NCBI GenBank assembly: GCA_963713545.1
Contig: CAVQME010000001.1
Span: 558,001-622,000, forward strand
Source: CAVPLM01 sp963713545
GTDB taxonomy: Bacteria; Actinomycetota; Thermoleophilia; RBG-16-64-13
Reading direction: 5' to 3'
DNA length: 64,000 bases
The notes beneath the pieces are model-generated. The model saw only the letters and a program-made list of their open reading frames with translations. It was not told where the DNA came from and did no database searches. Below are positions 17,949 through 27,025 of this stretch, piece after piece. Position numbers and translations under genes: made by a program. Each line of letters begins with the position of its first letter. The stretch's first letter is position 1.

Positions 17949-18120
17949 CGTCCCCGTCAAGACCGGCTTCGCGCCGGTCGCCGCCGCGGGCCCGCGCAAC
18001 GGCAACGGCGGCGTCGCGATCGTCGCGCCCGTCCCGCGGTGGCCGCGATTGAGGGATGCCCGTTCACGGTGCTACCTTGGTCCGACGTAGAGCTTCGCCG
18101 GAAGCGGGGAGAATGCACGG

Positions 18121-18906
18121 ATGCGCCAAAACGGCCAGATCATTGTGCTCATGTATCACATCATCGCGACGGATGTCACGCGGCCTGAGTGGACGCGTAC
18201 CCCGGCAGAGCTCCGCAACGACATCGCACTGCTCAAGGCCGAGGGCTACTTCCCCATCAACCTGCGCGATCTGGTGCACGGGCGTGTAGACGTGCCCGGC
18301 GGGGATTCCCCTGTGGTCCTCACCTTCGACGACTCCACCCCGGGGCAGTACCGGCTTCTTCCGGACGGCGCCCTGGATCCCCATTGCGCCGTGGGGATCA
18401 TGCAGGCCGCGACGGCCGAGGGAGACTGGGCTCCCCGGGCGACCTTCTTTCCGCTGCTGGAGGTGGAAGACCCCCAGCGCATAGTCTTCGGCCAGCCTGA
18501 GTGGGGGGTGCAGAAGCTGCGAGACCTGGCAGCGTGGGGGTACGAAGTCGGGAGCCATACCGTCTCTCACCTGCGGTTGAACGAGATACCGGCGGAAGAG
18601 GTCCGCAGGCAACTAGCACTCTCGAAGGCGACGCTTGAAGAGATGATCGGCGGCGGCTACCAGGTGGAAAGCCTGGCCACCCCCTACGGCGCGTATCCGG
18701 GGAGCGACGACCTCTTCAGCGGCACCTACCAGAGCATCGCCTACCGCTACCGCGCGGTGGTCGAGGCAGGTGGGGGGCCCTGCCCGTCGCCCTTCTCGCC
18801 CGCGTTCGACCCGTTGCACATACCTCGCATCAACGTCACCGGCCCAGCCCTGAGGGACCTCGTGGAGTTCTACCGGGAGCGGCCGGACCTGCGTTTTGTG
18901 GCATAG
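18121..18906 (+). CDS. Polysaccharide deacetylase (NodB-like)
   Basis: 261 residues with the NodB-homology landmarks: VLMYHII at the start, VVLTFDDSTPGQY (Asp70-Asp71) and GYEVGSHTVSHLRL holding the two metal histidines, then ATPYGAYPG. The family removes N- or O-acetyl groups from peptidoglycan or other surface glycans. No signal peptide is visible, so either the start is incomplete or the protein works inside. GGGGAG lies upstream of the ATG. It diverges from the decayed HpnB-like gene. Confidence 0.85.
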   Translation: MRQNGQIIVLMYHIIATDVTRPEWTRTPAELRNDIALLKAEGYFPINLRDLVHGRVDVPGGDSPVVLTFDDSTPGQYRLLPDGALDPHCAVGIMQAATAEGDWAPRATFFPLLEVEDPQRIVFGQPEWGVQKLRDLAAWGYEVGSHTVSHLRLNEIPAEEVRRQLALSKATLEEMIGGGYQVESLATPYGAYPGSDDLFSGTYQSIAYRYRAVVEAGGGPCPSPFSPAFDPLHIPRINVTGPALRDLVEFYRERPDLRFVA

Positions 18907-19020
18907 AGACTCGCGACCGGGTGTAGAGTGGTCAGTGAAGGGCCGCGCCGAATGGCAGGTCGAGGCCGAGGCCGTCGTCCGTTTCGCTTTCCCGCAGTAC
19001 CTGGATGATTGGGGGACGCC

Positions 19021-20766
19021 GTGCAGCTCCGCATCGCTGATAAGACCGGCCGGTCAGCGCGCGTGCTTATCGCCGTAGCAGCCGTGGCGATCGCGGCGCT
19101 CGCGGTTCTATGGGCAGGCCCTCCTGCTCAGGCTCATCGGTCTGGGGGCCCATGACGACCCCGACCGGCTTCACCGTGACCGGCGGCGATTTCCTCACTC
19201 CCGACGCGGGCTGGGCGACAGTCTTCTCCTCGCCCCCGGGCGAGGACACGTTCTCCGAATCCATCCTCAAGACAGAGGACGGAGGTACGAGCTGGCAAAC
19301 GGTCTACGGACCCGATGAGGATCTAAGCCTCGGTCCCGTGTGCTTCCTCAACCAGCAGGAGGGCTGGGTTGTCGCCATGGCCTCGCGGACCGTGTCCCCG
19401 GATGAGCCCCTGCGTTTCGACCACTACGTCCTCCATACCATCGACGGGGGCGACACCTGGAACAGAACAGCAGTTGCGCTCGATTTCGGGCTTCTCTTCC
19501 TGAACGACATCGTCTTTGTCGACTCCGAGAACGGCTTCATTGTCGGTAGCGGACGCATGGGGATCGGAGCGGTCATCTTCCGAACCGTCGACGGAGGAGA
19601 GACGTGGAGCCGGCACGACGCTGAGGAAGCCGTTTGGAGTTGGGACGGCGTGCAGGCGGCAAGCTTCGCGGATGCCACCAACGGCTGGGCCGTCGCCGGC
19701 TGGACAGGGGGTGGGGAAGGATCCGCTATCCTTCATACAGGGAACGGCGGGCTTTCCTGGGAAAGGCAATACGGCTACGAGCTCGACACCTCGACCGGTG
19801 AGCACCGCTGGCTCTGGGATGTCGACTTCGTGGATGCCCAGCACGGCTGGGTAGTCGGCGACAAGGGCCTGCTCCTTCGGACCGAAGACGGTGGCGCGAC
19901 TTGGCACGAGCTCCAGCCGCCGACGACGAAAGACCTCTTGGCTGTCGATTTCCTCAGCATCCAAGAGGGTTGGGTCGGCGGGGTCGGCGGGCTCATCCTG
20001 CACACGACCGACGGCGGCGACACGTGGACGGCCCAGGCGGTCGCCTCCCGCGAGAACGTCACCGCGTTGAAGATCTTTGACGCCCGAACACGGCATCGCC
20101 GACATCCCCGAGGGGTTCCTGAGCTACGGGGAGGGACTGACCTTCTCGGACGTGCCCGCGAACCATCCCTACCGCGAGAGCATCCAGGACCTTGCCGACC
20201 ACGGCATCATCAACGGCTATCCCAACGGCACGTTCCGGCCCGACAACCCCCTGAGCCGTCAGCAGTTCGCCAAGATGATCGTGCTCGCGTTATGGCTACC
20301 GGTGTCTCAGGACGACGAGTGCCCGTTCGCGGACGTCGAGAAGACGTCATCGGCAGCTCTCTACCCCGACCACTACGTGGCCGTGTGCGCCGCCCGCGGC
20401 ATTACCACCGGCAAGACACCGACTACCTTCGATCCGGTCGGTCGCCTCACCCGCCAGCAACTCATCAGCATGGTGGTCCGTGCCGCCGGCCTACCCGACC
20501 CGCCGGCCGATTTTGTGCCCGGCTTCTCCCCGGAACAGTTCTATCCGGAGACGCACTACGCCAACGCCCGCAAGGCGGAGTACGCGGGGCTGCTCACCAG
20601 TCTTCAGGGGCTGGGTCCCGCCTACCCCACCTACGACTTCATGGCTCCCGCCACCCGCGGGGAATGCGCCCAGGTGCTGCACAACCTGACGGGTCTGGTC
20701 AAACCGGCGGCTGCCTGGGGAGCGGTGAACACGTGCATGGCCTCGGGTACGCCTCTCTCAGAATAG
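19021..20766 (+). pseudogene. Surface protein with YCF48/BNR-type repeats and SLH domains, two frameshifts
   Basis: A GTG at 19021 (GGGGGA upstream) starts a signal peptide (VLIAVAAVAIAALAVLWA, then AQA). The frame is lost at a GGGGG run near 19147 (one base missing) and resumes as TPTGFTVTGGDFLTPDAGW. The body has four or five BNR-like repeats (LRTEDGGATWHEL, LHTTDGGDTWTA) forming a YCF48-like propeller. A second shift near 20077-20095 (one base extra) leads to three S-layer homology domains, e.g. FSDVPANHPYRESIQDLADHGIINGYPNGTF. SLH domains anchor proteins to the cell wall. If repaired it would be about 581 residues. The shifts may be real or assembly errors. Confidence 0.7.
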
Positions 20767-20802
20767 GCTGAGACCCAGGCGCCGTAGCGGAGATGCGCCC
20801 GC

Positions 20803-22044
20803 TCACATAGCGTCGGGAGCGAAGTCGAACACGGCCTTCACCGCGCCGTGACGAGCTTTGGCATGCATCATGAGAAAGGCCTCGCGGTATCGATCGAGGC
20901 GGAAACGGTGCGTGATGAGCCGCGACGGATCGACCCTGCCTTCGGAGACAAATCGCAGGTAGTGCTCCATGGCGTGGGCCCGGATCCCGTCCACCTCCTC
21001 CACGCCGAAGGCGTTGGAGCCCACCAATTCGACTTCTTTGAAATAGAGCGGGGTCCACTCGAACCGTTTCGGTGCGCCGACTCCCGTGATCACGATGCGC
21101 GCGCAGGGATCGGTGACCCGCACCCCTACCTCCAGCGTCTCGGCGGTACCGACGGTATCGTAGACGACCTTCACTCCGCGCAGCGCCCAGGGCAGCGTGC
21201 GTGCCGGACGGTACACCGTCGCACCGGTCAGACCGGCGAGTTGCTCCACGACCTGGGAGGCATCCCTGGCCGGCACGACACATTCCGCGCCCATCTGCGT
21301 GGCAAGGTCGGCCTGGTGGTCGTACTTGGCCGCCACGGCCACGCGCGTAGTTGGGTAGAGCGCCCTGAGTGCGGCAACGGACAGCAGTCCCAATACCCCG
21401 GCGCCATACACCAGGGCCCAATCTCCCGGAGCCGGCGGCGCCTTCAGGATGGCGTGCAAACTGACGGCGAAGGGATCGGCCAGGACGGCCTGATCGAAGG
21501 TGACGTTCTCCGGGATGGGGAACAGTTGCGACTCGTGCGCCACCATGAAGGGGGCATAGCCCCCGGTCACCGCCCGGTTGTTACCGGCATGCATACCGGG
21601 GGGTAGGGCACCGTCGGTGAAATGCGAGCAAAGGGGATAGTGCCCCCGTCGGCAGGCTTCGCAGGGTGGATCGATCCGGCGTGGTGCGCAGGCAAGCCAG
21701 GGGTTGAGGACGACGCGCTCCCCTACCCGCCGGCTCTTCACAGCCGGACCTACGTTCTCGACCACCCCCACGGCTTCGTGTCCCAAGACCTGGGGGAAAC
21801 TGATGAGGGAGGTGAGGGGGTTGTCGAAGTGGGCATCCATGAACACCTGCTTGACGTCGCTGCCGCAGATGCCGCAGCGGACGACGCGCAGGACGACCCA
21901 ATCGTCGCCGGGCAGAGCCGTCTGAGGGATTTCTTCGAGCTGCGTCGGAGCGAAGCGGCTCACATACGCGCGGGCGGTGATGAGCCCAGCCAGTCGGGCG
22001 AACGCGAACCGCGGCATGCTGTAGCGATATGTGATGGCCTGCAT
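20803..22044 (-). CDS. Zinc-dependent medium-chain alcohol dehydrogenase family protein
   Basis: 413 residues. The catalytic zinc site is RCGICGSDVKQ with GHEAVGVVENVGPAV; the structural zinc loop has PPCEACRRGHYPLC. The Rossmann loop GAGVLGLLSVAALRAL indicates an NAD(P) cofactor. It resembles threonine or sorbitol dehydrogenases, but the substrate cannot be told. It is convergent with the SLH gene (36 bases apart) and divergent from the aminotransferase gene across a 232-base region in which I see no further gene. Confidence 0.85.
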   Translation of the reverse strand: MQAITYRYSMPRFAFARLAGLITARAYVSRFAPTQLEEIPQTALPGDDWVVLRVVRCGICGSDVKQVFMDAHFDNPLTSLISFPQVLGHEAVGVVENVGPAVKSRRVGERVVLNPWLACAPRRIDPPCEACRRGHYPLCSHFTDGALPPGMHAGNNRAVTGGYAPFMVAHESQLFPIPENVTFDQAVLADPFAVSLHAILKAPPAPGDWALVYGAGVLGLLSVAALRALYPTTRVAVAAKYDHQADLATQMGAECVVPARDASQVVEQLAGLTGATVYRPARTLPWALRGVKVVYDTVGTAETLEVGVRVTDPCARIVITGVGAPKRFEWTPLYFKEVELVGSNAFGVEEVDGIRAHAMEHYLRFVSEGRVDPSRLITHRFRLDRYREAFLMMHAKARHGAVKAVFDFAPDAM

Positions 22045-22276
22045 TGTTTCCGTCCTTGCCGGGACTGCTCAGCGCAGAGCCCGCGATGGCAGTGGACATT
22101 CACCAAGGAAACCATAAGCAGTGTACGCGACTGTGTAAAGCACCGTCCCACGTCATCGTCATGCTTCTAGCTTATCGGCCAAACGAGTGGCTCGGGTCCT
22201 GGACATGGTTAGCGCATAGTGCCTGCGCGCCTGATAGTCTGCATGTATAGGTCTGTTGCAGACGGAGGAGGGCGAC

Positions 22277-23656
22277 GTGGCATTCTCGTTGGCAGAGCAG
22301 ATCGACCAGCGGCAGGATGAGCAGTATGCCTTGCACCGCCACTATCTGAACTCCAGCATGGCTCGTGTTCAGGCGATCATCGGCTTTGACAAGATCTACA
22401 GCCGGGGCGAGGGCGCCTACCTGTGGGATATCGAGGGGAACCGCTATCTGGACTTGCTGTCCGGGTATAGCGTGTTCAACCTGGGGCGTGGCCACCCCGC
22501 AGTCAGGCAGGTCATCCAAGATGTTCTGGCGATGGACCGGCCCAATCTGGTCAAGATGGATTGCCCGCTTCTGGCCGGCCTGCTGGCCGAAGGTCTGGTG
22601 AAGCGGATGCCACCCGGCTTGGACGCCGTCTTCTTTGTTAACTCGGGTGCCGAGGCCGTAGACACCGCCCTCAAGTTCGCCCGGGCGGCGACCCGGCGTC
22701 CCCGCGTGCTTTACCTGGACCACGCCTTCCACGGACTGACCCTCGGCACCTTGTCCATCAATGGCGGATCCAGTTTCCGCGAAGGGTTCGGGCCGCTGAT
22801 GCCCGGCTTTGACGCCGTAGAGATGAACGACCTGGAAGAGCTGGAGCAGCAACTGCGGCGCGGCGACGTCGCCGCCTTCATCGTGGAGCCCATCCAAGGC
22901 AAGGGGGTGTATATCCCGGCCGACGGCTATCTACCCGAAGCGCAGCGCTTGTGTCGCAAACATGGCACCCTCCTGATCTGCGACGAAGTCCAGGTTGGCT
23001 TGGGACGCACCGGGCGTTTTCTCTGCTGTGAGCACTGGCAGTTGGAGCCCGACCTGGTCACCCTGTCCAAGTCCCTTGGCGGCGGTTATGTGCCGGTGGG
23101 CGCGACGATCACGCGCCGCGCGATCCACGACAAGACGTTCAGCCGCCTCGACCGATGCCAGGTGCATTCGACCACCTTTGGCGAGAACGAGCTGGCCATG
23201 GCCGCCGGCCTGGCCACCCTCCACGTGTTGGACGAGGAAGGGCTGATCGAAAACGCGGCGACGATGGGACAGAAGCTCATCTCGGGGCTGTCCGCCCTGC
23301 AGGAGCGCCACGAGATGATCGCCGACGTCCGCGGCAAGGGGTTGATGATCGGCATCGAGTTCCGTCCGCCCCGGTCGCTTGGCCTAAGGACTGCCTGGAC
23401 CGCTGCCGAAACGGCTCAGAAGGGGCTGTTCGCCCAGTTGGTCGTCATGGCCCTCATGCGCGATCACCGGATCTTGACCCAGGTGGGTGGCCCCGACGTC
23501 AACATCATCAAGTTGTTGCCACCACTCATCATCGGCAGTGAAGAAGTGGAGGCCATCATCGCCGCCTTCGACGCCGTCATGGACGAGGCGTCGCGCTTAC
23601 GCGGGCGCGTGTGGGGTCTGAGCGGGCAGCTCATCAGACACGCAGTCTCGCAGTGA
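22277..23656 (+). CDS. Class III aminotransferase (HpnO-like)
   Basis: About 459 residues of the acetylornithine/GABA aminotransferase fold. Landmarks are FFVNSGAEAVDTALKFARAA, CDEVQVGLGRTGRF and the PLP lysine in TLSKSLGGGYVPVGA. The opening (QAIIGFDKIYSRGEGAYLWD) and context with an HpnA-type epimerase point to the hopanoid aminotransferase HpnO, but general diamine transaminases look alike. The GTG at 22277 is preferred to an earlier TTG because GGAGGAGGG lies just before it. Its stop overlaps the start of the M28 peptidase gene. Confidence 0.82.
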   Translation: MAFSLAEQIDQRQDEQYALHRHYLNSSMARVQAIIGFDKIYSRGEGAYLWDIEGNRYLDLLSGYSVFNLGRGHPAVRQVIQDVLAMDRPNLVKMDCPLLAGLLAEGLVKRMPPGLDAVFFVNSGAEAVDTALKFARAATRRPRVLYLDHAFHGLTLGTLSINGGSSFREGFGPLMPGFDAVEMNDLEELEQQLRRGDVAAFIVEPIQGKGVYIPADGYLPEAQRLCRKHGTLLICDEVQVGLGRTGRFLCCEHWQLEPDLVTLSKSLGGGYVPVGATITRRAIHDKTFSRLDRCQVHSTTFGENELAMAAGLATLHVLDEEGLIENAATMGQKLISGLSALQERHEMIADVRGKGLMIGIEFRPPRSLGLRTAWTAAETAQKGLFAQLVVMALMRDHRILTQVGGPDVNIIKLLPPLIIGSEEVEAIIAAFDAVMDEASRLRGRVWGLSGQLIRHAVSQ

Positions 23657-24850
23657 GCCAGATGCTTTCCGACGTACGGGTCCTGGCCGCGGAAATCGGC
23701 CCGCGCGGCACCGGCACCTGCGGTGAGAGTGCCGCGGCCGATCATGTAGCGGAACGCCTATCGGGGTTGGGGCTGCCCGTGGAACGGCAGGTGTTCCGGG
23801 CCGTTGCCAGCCAAAACGCCTTTCCACTAGCCATCGACCTGGTAGCTGTGCTCGCTTTTGTTCTCCACTCCATCGGTAGGACCTTCGGCCGCTGGCTCGG
23901 CGCCGGGCTTGCCCTGAGCACGGCGCCCCTCTTGTGGCAGGTGATCCGCACCTCGGATAGCCCCTTGCGCCCGCTCCTACCAAAAGTCACGAGCCGCAAC
24001 GTGGTGACGTCCATCGAGCCACGAGGCGAGCCTTGCCAACACGCTGTGCTCCTGGCCCACCTCGATACGCAATCGCTGCCGGATGGCCTGGCAATCGCGC
24101 ATGGTGCGTTCGCTTGAGCCGCTCACCTACCTCACACTGGCGATGCTGGCCTCGCTGGGCGTGCTCCAACTTGCCGGCGCGCTGCTGCGTGGGCCCAAGT
24201 GGGCGAAGTGGGCTTCCCTTCTCCCGGTCGGCTACGTGGCCGGCACGATCATCACGCTATGGAAGGATGACCGCGCGCCCTACACTCCTGGCGCCCACGA
24301 CAATGCAGCCAGCGTCGCCGTGGCGTTGGAGGTGGGCACCCGTCTCACGACTCAGCCTCTAGACCGCACCCAGGTGTGGCTGGCATTCACCGGGGCTGAG
24401 GAGACCGACCACGCGGGCCTGTATGCGTTGCTGCGCCAGTACCCGGAGCTGCGGAACGCGGCGTTTGTCGGCCTGGAAGGGCTGGGAAGTGGGGAGCTTG
24501 TCTACCTCACCCGTCAAGGGCTCTGCGCCCACTACACCCCCGACCCGGGACTGCTGGCCCTGGTGGAAGGTGTTGCCGCTCGTCGACCGGAACTCGGTGC
24601 ACGAGCGGCGGAGATGACAGGGGAAGATGAGGTGGGCACGTTACGGCGGTCCGGGTATCGCGCCCTCTGCATCGCCGGCCGTGATCCGAAGAGTGGAACG
24701 CTGCCGCACTGGCATCGCCCGGACGACACCGCGGAGACTGTTTCTGGTGAGTTCCTGCAGCGAGCGGCGAACCTGGTCGTCGCGCTCCTGGAGGCGATAG
24801 ACGGCCGGGCACTGAGCAGCTCGGGGGAGGAAGCATGCGTGCGTTCGTGA
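23653..24850 (+). CDS. M28-family membrane metallopeptidase, frameshifted
   Basis: The GTG at 23653 overlaps the aminotransferase stop. The first part (AEIGPRGTGTCGESAAADHVAERL, two hydrophobic segments, then VLLAHLDT with the first zinc ligands) stops at 24117. The rest reads in the next frame from about 24083: GAHDNAASVAVALEVG and FTGAEETDHAGLYALL, the other metal and catalytic residues, and HWRPDD-like HWHRPDDT near the end. One extra base at about 24080-24095 explains this. Repaired length is about 398 residues. M28 enzymes are aminopeptidases or glutaminyl-cyclase-like. It overlaps the hpnA-like gene by 16 bases, which supports a once-intact operon. Confidence 0.72.
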
Positions 24851-25833
24851 CCGGCGGCACGGGGTTCATCGGTGGAGCTGTGGTGCGCACACTGCTCGAG
24901 GCCGGCCACGAGGTGCGGGCGCTGGTACGCCCGGATACCGATACCCGGCAAGTGGATGGCCTTCCTGTCGAGCGAATAGAAGGCGATCTAGCCGACTCGG
25001 AGTGCCTGCGAAGGGGGATGAGCCGGTGTGATTGGGTGTTTCATGTCGCCGCCCTCTACAGCTATTGGGGGCACCGCGCGGAGGACTTCAACCAGACCAA
25101 CGTCGAAGGAACACGGAGAGTACTGGAGGCGGCTCGCCAGGAGGAAGTCGCGCGTGTGGTGTACACCAGTTCGATCGCTGCTCTAGGCGTTCACGCGGAT
25201 CACACCCCTGCCACGGAAGATACCCCCAGCAGCCTGGCAGACCGGATCGGGCCGTATCAGCGCAGCAAGTTCCTGGCCCAGCAGGTGGCCGGCGATTTCG
25301 CCCGGCATGGGCTCCCGGTGGTCATCGTCAACCCCAGCACACCGGTGGGTGTAGGCGACCACAAGCCGACCCCGACCGGCCAGATCATCGTCGATTTCCT
25401 CAATGGACGGATGTTCGGCTACGTGGATACCGGCCTGAACATCGTGGACGTGGAGGATGTGGCCGCGGGCCACCTTCTGGCCGCCGAGCGGGGCCGCGTC
25501 GGGGAACGCTATGTCCTGGGGGGGCAGAACCTGACCCTGAGACAGCTCTTGGACCTTTTGGCCGAGATCAGCGGGCGGCCGCCAGTCCACCTGCGTATTC
25601 CTCATTCGGTAGCGCTGGCCTGGTCCTACGTGGACGTGGCCCTCGCCCGACTGAACCCTCACCGCACGCCGGCGGCTACGCCGGACAAGGTGCGTCTCTC
25701 GCGCCGCTACGAGTATTTTGATCCGAACAAGGCGGTGCGGGAGCTTGGCCTGCCGCAGACGCCTGTGGAGGAGGGGCTTCGCAAGGCAGTGGAGTGGTAT
25801 CGGAATCACGGCTACGCGCCAAAGCCAGACTAG
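24835..25833 (+). CDS. hpnA: NAD-dependent epimerase, hopanoid-associated HpnA type
   Basis: 332 residues of the extended SDR family: VTGGTGFIGGAVVRTLLEAG, the YxxxK-type YQRSK, and the HpnA-like run VNPSTPVGVGDHKPTPTGQ, FLNGRMFGYVDTGLNIV. HpnA occurs in hopanoid gene clusters and is thought to act on the sugar or side chain; its exact reaction is not settled. It is the third gene of a coupled group with the aminotransferase and M28 peptidase. GGGGAGGAAGC precedes the ATG. No squalene-hopene cyclase is in the window. Confidence 0.85.
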   Translation: MRAFVTGGTGFIGGAVVRTLLEAGHEVRALVRPDTDTRQVDGLPVERIEGDLADSECLRRGMSRCDWVFHVAALYSYWGHRAEDFNQTNVEGTRRVLEAARQEEVARVVYTSSIAALGVHADHTPATEDTPSSLADRIGPYQRSKFLAQQVAGDFARHGLPVVIVNPSTPVGVGDHKPTPTGQIIVDFLNGRMFGYVDTGLNIVDVEDVAAGHLLAAERGRVGERYVLGGQNLTLRQLLDLLAEISGRPPVHLRIPHSVALAWSYVDVALARLNPHRTPAATPDKVRLSRRYEYFDPNKAVRELGLPQTPVEEGLRKAVEWYRNHGYAPKPD

Positions 25834-25843
25834 AGTGACGTCC

Positions 25844-26176
25844 ATGTTGGCCGTAATGATCTTCGTCAATCTGGCCACTAACATAGGAGCGTTCACGTTC
25901 TTCGCGCTATCCGGCCAGACTCAGAGTGTTTCCAGATTCGTCTTTTATCAGATCATCGGCGGCTTGCTGGGCTTGGCCATCAACCTCACCTACGCCGGCA
26001 TGGTCCGCTCCTCGTCCGTCGAGACGGCGGCCGCCATCGGCATCGGACTCGCCTTCGTTATGGTGCAGATATTCAGTTCGTACCTGTTGCTCCACGTCGG
26101 TTTCACAGCCTGGCAGTGGCTCGGCGTCTCATTGGTCTTCGCGGGGGTCTTGCTGATCTCTCTCGCCAGAGCATGA
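25844..26176 (+). CDS. Small four-helix membrane protein (EamA/SMR-like)
   Basis: 110 residues with four hydrophobic helices (AVMIFVNLATNIGAFTFFAL, IIGGLLGLAINLTYAGMV, AAAIGIGLAFVMVQIFSSYL, WQWLGVSLVFAGVLLISLARA). Size and the C-terminal GVSLVFAGVLLI pattern resemble half of a DMT transporter or a small multidrug-resistance protein. It starts 10 bases after hpnA and probably belongs to that transcript, perhaps as a lipid or lipid-precursor translocator (inference). Confidence 0.65.
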   Translation: MLAVMIFVNLATNIGAFTFFALSGQTQSVSRFVFYQIIGGLLGLAINLTYAGMVRSSSVETAAAIGIGLAFVMVQIFSSYLLLHVGFTAWQWLGVSLVFAGVLLISLARA

Positions 26177-26347
26177 CCCTCCGAACCCGTCTAGGGAGAG
26201 GGGACAGACTCAGGGTGCGCCTCATCGACGCGATCCCCGTGCGCCGGCATCTGGCGGAGATCTTCGCAGACGATCCCGAGTGCATTCTGCGGCCGATGAC
26301 GCGTGCACGACAGCCGTCAGCCCTCTCAAGAGACCTCCGCAGGCATA

Positions 26348-26444
26348 TGGCGGAGCGGCATGGGAATCGAACCCACCCTGGACGGGACTACCGCCCAACA
26401 CCGGTTTTGAAGACCGGGCCGGCCACCAGACCGAGCGCCGCTCC
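26348..26444 (-). tRNA. selC: tRNA-Sec (anticodon TCA)
   Basis: Minus strand, 97 bases including an encoded CCA. The acceptor arm is eight base pairs (GGAGCGGC with GCCGCTCC) plus discriminator G, as in bacterial tRNA-Sec. The anticodon loop CTTCAAA, on a CCGGT/ACCGG stem, carries TCA at 26410-26408. A long variable arm and the T-loop TTCGATT follow. It inserts selenocysteine at UGA with SelA and SelB, whose genes lie about 11-14 kb away in this window. Confidence 0.95.
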
Positions 26445-26596
26445 GCGTGATGGTCAATGATACCCGGGTCGGGCCGCTAGCGCCGCGTCAAGGCGATCCC
26501 GGGCAGGTCGACCAGATCGGCGCGGCCGAGGAGCCCGGGTCGTCCCTCACACGGCCTTCCAACAGAGAGATCTTTCCTGATGCTCACCCATGGTGT

Positions 26597-26950
26597 TCAC
26601 CCGAGATCGACCAACACCCGGTCGTCCTGCACCTGAGTAACGTAGGTCTTGAGGGGGCGCGGCGATTTGATCGTCTTCGCAAGAGTGAGGGTGAGACCAG
26701 ACCAATCGGTCCACCGGACCACATGCCCATCCGTGAGATCGAAGCGCGACCCGTGTCTCGGACAGGTCACGATGGTGCCCTCTAGCTTGCCTTCCGGCAG
26801 CTTCCCCCCCATGTGGGGGCACCGTCCGGCGGCTGCGTAGTATGTGTCTCCCACGCGGGCCACGAGCAACTCACTCCCCTCCACGGTGACTGCCCGCATC
26901 GTCCCTTTCCCGAACTCCACAACTGCGCCTACGTCCACCCAACGACCCAT
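26597..26950 (-). CDS. Rieske-type [2Fe-2S] ferredoxin
   Basis: 117 residues, cytosolic. The two cluster boxes are CPHMGGKL and CPRHGSRFDL, about 20 residues apart. The short form without a membrane anchor or oxygenase domain fits a soluble Rieske ferredoxin carrying electrons. GGGAGGAC precedes the ATG. It lies 75 bases downstream of mftF on the same strand and may be the last gene of the mycofactocin cluster; its partner is unknown. Confidence 0.88.
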   Translation of the reverse strand: MGRWVDVGAVVEFGKGTMRAVTVEGSELLVARVGDTYYAAAGRCPHMGGKLPEGKLEGTIVTCPRHGSRFDLTDGHVVRWTDWSGLTLTLAKTIKSPRPLKTYVTQVQDDRVLVDLG

Positions 26951-27025
26951 GTTCGTCCTCCCAAAAGGTCGACCGTCTCTCGAGCGCCTTCACAACGGGG
27001 ACCATTTCGGTCCGCTGGCACTCTT

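Noticed and set aside
19021..19154. TGA after the signal peptide of the SLH protein read as selenocysteine
   Set aside because: Past this TGA the same frame meets further stops within a few codons. The protein continues in a different frame, so a base loss explains it better.
24110..24120. TGA in the M28 peptidase as a selenocysteine codon
   Set aside because: The frame beyond the TGA is not protein-like; the peptidase motifs resume in the next frame instead.
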